A DNA stretch of 64,000 nucleotides, from assembly GCF_026798195.1 (NCBI RefSeq), contig NZ_JAPQEZ010000003.1:186001-250000 (forward strand). Direction: 5' to 3'. This document shows positions 62,339 through 64,000 of this stretch, one piece after another. This stretch comes from Lentilactobacillus senioris (lineage in GTDB: Bacteria; Bacillota; Bacilli; Lactobacillales; Lactobacillaceae). Each line of letters begins with the position of its first letter. Position 1 is the first letter of the stretch. A program made the translations under genes and the position numbers. The notes beneath the pieces are model-generated. The model saw only the letters and a list, made by a program, of their open reading frames with translations, ran no database searches and had not been told where the DNA came from.

Positions 62339-62980
62339 TTAGTCAAACAAATGCTGAGCTTTAGTAAAATCAAATGGTTCTCCCACTTGGTAACCATCTT
62401 CTGGCAAAATCAATGCGCCTGGTACTTGCGGAGAATTAGGAATTTTCAATTCTCTTCCTGAACAAATCATCCCAAAACTTTCTACGCCTCTTAATTCACC
62501 CGGCCAAATAATTTGACCGTTAGGCATCATTGCACCTACTTTAGCAACTACTACCTTAATGCCCGCCTGCATATTAGGAGAGCCACTGACAATTTGAAGT
62601 TTCTCACCATTATTAACTTCGGTCAAAGTAACGTTTAAATGATCAGAATCTGGGTGAGCTGTCATACTTTCAACGTATCCCACCACAAACTTAGGATCAT
62701 CATCGTAATGCAACGTAAATTCAAACTGGTGCTCACTCAAATAAGCGTTTAACTTATTAACTTGATCTGCAGATAATTCAATTTGGCCTTGATTATCCTT
62801 AATTTCTGGTAAAATCTCGCTAGCGGCTAAGAAATTAACCCCGATAGTTTCACCAGAATCAGTTGCAATGATTTGCGCAACGTTATCTCTAATTTCAGTT
62901 CTTTGTTCTTCAACATCTTGGCCCATAATAACCACTAAAGTATCACCAAGAGTTTGTGCGTTATAGCTTGCAATTAGCAT
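62339..62980 (-). CDS. ytpR: YtpR family tRNA-binding protein
   Basis: 213 residues. An N-terminal unknown domain (1-95) is joined to an EMAP/tRNA-binding OB fold (about 100-205): FVVGYVESMTAHPDSDHLNV, LQIVSGSPNMQAGIKVVVA, GMICSGRELKIPNSPQVPG. This OB fold is also the N-terminal domain of PheT in this window, but here it stands alone. Function unproven; conserved with ytpP and sftA. Confidence 0.93.
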   Translation of the reverse strand: MLIASYNAQTLGDTLVVIMGQDVEEQRTEIRDNVAQIIATDSGETIGVNFLAASEILPEIKDNQGQIELSADQVNKLNAYLSEHQFEFTLHYDDDPKFVVGYVESMTAHPDSDHLNVTLTEVNNGEKLQIVSGSPNMQAGIKVVVAKVGAMMPNGQIIWPGELRGVESFGMICSGRELKIPNSPQVPGALILPEDGYQVGEPFDFTKAQHLFD

Positions 62981-62999
62981 TAAAAAAATCCCTTCAATA

Positions 63000-63320
63000 T
63001 TAGTTTAATGAATTAATGAAAGTTTCTACTTCTTGTTTAGTTTTACGATCCTTGTTAACAAGCCGACCAATTTCTTCGCCATTTTCAAAGGCGACAAAAC
63101 TTGGAATGCCAAAGATATTCATTTCAGCTGCAAGGTCGATATTTTCGTCCCTATCAACTGCCAAGAAAGTATAGTCACTGTATTCCGCCTCAATTTCAGG
63201 CATCGCTGGCTTAATAAAACGGCAGTCAGGGCACCAATCTGCAGAGAAGAACAACATATATTTACCAGAGCTAACTTTTTCCTTCAATGATGCTAAATCC
63301 ATTTTTTCTAAACTCTCCAT
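63000..63320 (-). CDS. ytpP: thioredoxin-like protein YtpP
   Basis: 106 residues: thioredoxin fold with active site SADWCPDCRFIKP (CPDC in place of CGPC), cis-Pro in FGIPSFVAFENG, near residue 70. The CPDC dipeptide suggests different redox potential from classic thioredoxin. Start MESLEKM has an A/G-rich AAAGGGG region upstream. Followed by ytpR with a 19-base gap. Confidence 0.92.
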   Translation of the reverse strand: MESLEKMDLASLKEKVSSGKYMLFFSADWCPDCRFIKPAMPEIEAEYSDYTFLAVDRDENIDLAAEMNIFGIPSFVAFENGEEIGRLVNKDRKTKQEVETFINSLN

Positions 63321-63381
63321 AATTTGGTAGTCCCCTTTCAAAATTAACAAATTCAATTTTCACACTTTAAATATTATATAA

Positions 63382-63408
63382 CAAAACGGCCGAGTTATCA
63401 GCCGTTCT
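63382..63408 (-). terminator. weak hairpin after trmB
   Basis: Minus strand: AACGGC and GCCGTT form a 6-bp stem (10-base loop) followed by TTGTT. It may give partial termination between trmB and ytpP. Confidence 0.4.
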
Positions 63409-63437
63409 AAAGAAACATTATTAAGGAATTAGTAAAA

Positions 63438-64000
63438 TCAATTTTTAGCGTTAAAGTGAGCCACTAATTTATAAATAGGCCCTTTGGAACTAAATTTTTG
63501 TTCATACTCAGTTTCAACATTATCTTCATTTGCATCTGAGCGATGTAAGTCAAGATAAACGGCATCAAAAATCAAACCATAATTATTAAAACTGCCTAAT
63601 GAATATTCGAATAATCCACGATTATCGGTTTTAAATTCGATGTCGCCAGTTGGCTTTAATACCATCTGATAACCCTTTAAAAATTGAGGAGAAGTTAATC
63701 TTCTCTTAGCGTGGCGTTTCTTAGGCCATGGATCAGAAAAGTTCAAGTAGATTCGATCTACTTCACCAGTTGCAAAAATTTCATTCACATCAGCCCCATC
63801 CGTCAGAACCAATTGAACGTTAGGCAATGGATTTTCTACTAGTTTTCTTAATGCCACTGCAATGACTGACGTCTGCAACTCAATTCCAATGAAATTGATA
63901 TTAGGATATTTTTTAGCCATTTCGGTAATAAATTGGCCTTTTCCAGTACCGATTTCTACGGCTAATGGTTGATCTTTAGTAAATCGTTCTTGCCATTTTC
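63438..64000 (-). CDS. trmB: tRNA (guanine-N7)-methyltransferase TrmB, N-terminus outside
   Basis: Makes m7G46 in tRNA. The frame stays open to the right window edge, so the gene is truncated at its 5' end; an internal ATG at 63920 is not the start because [19 protein letters not shown] (SAM motif I) spans it. Visible C-terminal blocks are [36 protein letters not shown] (substrate motif) and ETEYEQKF. First gene of the trmB-ytpP-ytpR-sftA group. Confidence 0.93.
   Translation of the reverse strand, partial: KWQERFTKDQPLAVEIGTGKGQFITEMAKKYPNINFIGIELQTSVIAVALRKLVENPLPNVQLVLTDGADVNEIFATGEVDRIYLNFSDPWPKKRHAKRRLTSPQFLKGYQMVLKPTGDIEFKTDNRGLFEYSLGSFNNYGLIFDAVYLDLHRSDANEDNVETEYEQKFSSKGPIYKLVAHFNAKN

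Overview
The window is a compact, AT-rich stretch of low-GC Gram-positive chromosome. The gene content points to the Lactobacillaceae: a DUF3042 protein, the glnR-glnA pair, a soluble SftA-type translocase beside murC, an L27 extension paired with Prp protease, T-box control of pheST, and many short intergenic terminators. Roughly nine tenths of the genes lie on the minus strand, so one replichore is read here almost entirely head to tail. AT content and protein style suggest a small-genome heterofermentative genus such as Fructilactobacillus or a relative, but species cannot be fixed from the sequence alone.

Layout. 1-5.8 kb: rsmB(partial)-fmt-priA-coaBC, then rpoZ-gmk. 5.8-6.2 kb: a lone plus-strand gene under two LexA-like boxes. 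6.2-13.5 kb: recN-argR-tlyA-ispA-xseB-xseA-folD and nusB-asp23. 13.5-15.4 kb: efp, then rpmA-prp-rplU behind an L21 leader. 15.4-16.0 kb: the only accessory-looking spot, with a 38-codon membrane peptide gene, three copies of an 11-bp repeat and tRNA-Arg(UCU). 16.1-21.4 kb: dimeric dUTPase, two unrecognised proteins, glnR-glnA with a GlnR palindrome, and miaA. 21.5-27 kb: DUF3042, rhodanese-like, glucokinase, YqgQ, rhomboid, 5-FTHF cyclo-ligase, rpmG and a class B PBP. 27-29.7 kb: YfhO. 29.8-36.4 kb: HesB-like, greA, udk, mltG, pheT and pheS with T-box. 36.4-42.9 kb: HxlR regulator, HD protein, rRNA methylase, acylphosphatase, YidC, an OmpR-type two-component system and an alcohol dehydrogenase. 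43-50.7 kb: rpmF-yceD, the tmcAL-yqeM-rsfS-yqeK-nadD-yhbY-yqeH-yqeG cluster, and infC-rpmI-rplT. 50.7-57.6 kb: nrdR-dnaB-dnaI and polA-mutM-coaE. 57.7-64 kb: a BI-1 protein, murC, sftA, ytpR, ytpP and trmB(partial).

Most of the window is housekeeping: ribosome assembly and modification, replication restart and repair, isoprenoid, CoA, NAD and folate cofactors, nitrogen control and cell wall synthesis. The most interesting points are: the SOS-type promoter on an orphan YolD-like gene next to recN (5.83-6.20 kb); the small membrane peptide plus att-like repeats downstream of tRNA-Arg (15.4-15.9 kb); a cysteine-free CoaBC whose usual catalytic Cys position is Glu; an uncharacterised coiled-coil protein pair (16.6-18.5 kb); and an AUU-type infC start. 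Five genes or ORFs too short for simple ORF calling were found by hand: DUF3042, rpmG, rpmF, the 38-codon peptide, and the rsmB N-terminus.

The only gap over 300 bases is 15525-15934. No computation or database search was possible; family names rest on motif recognition.
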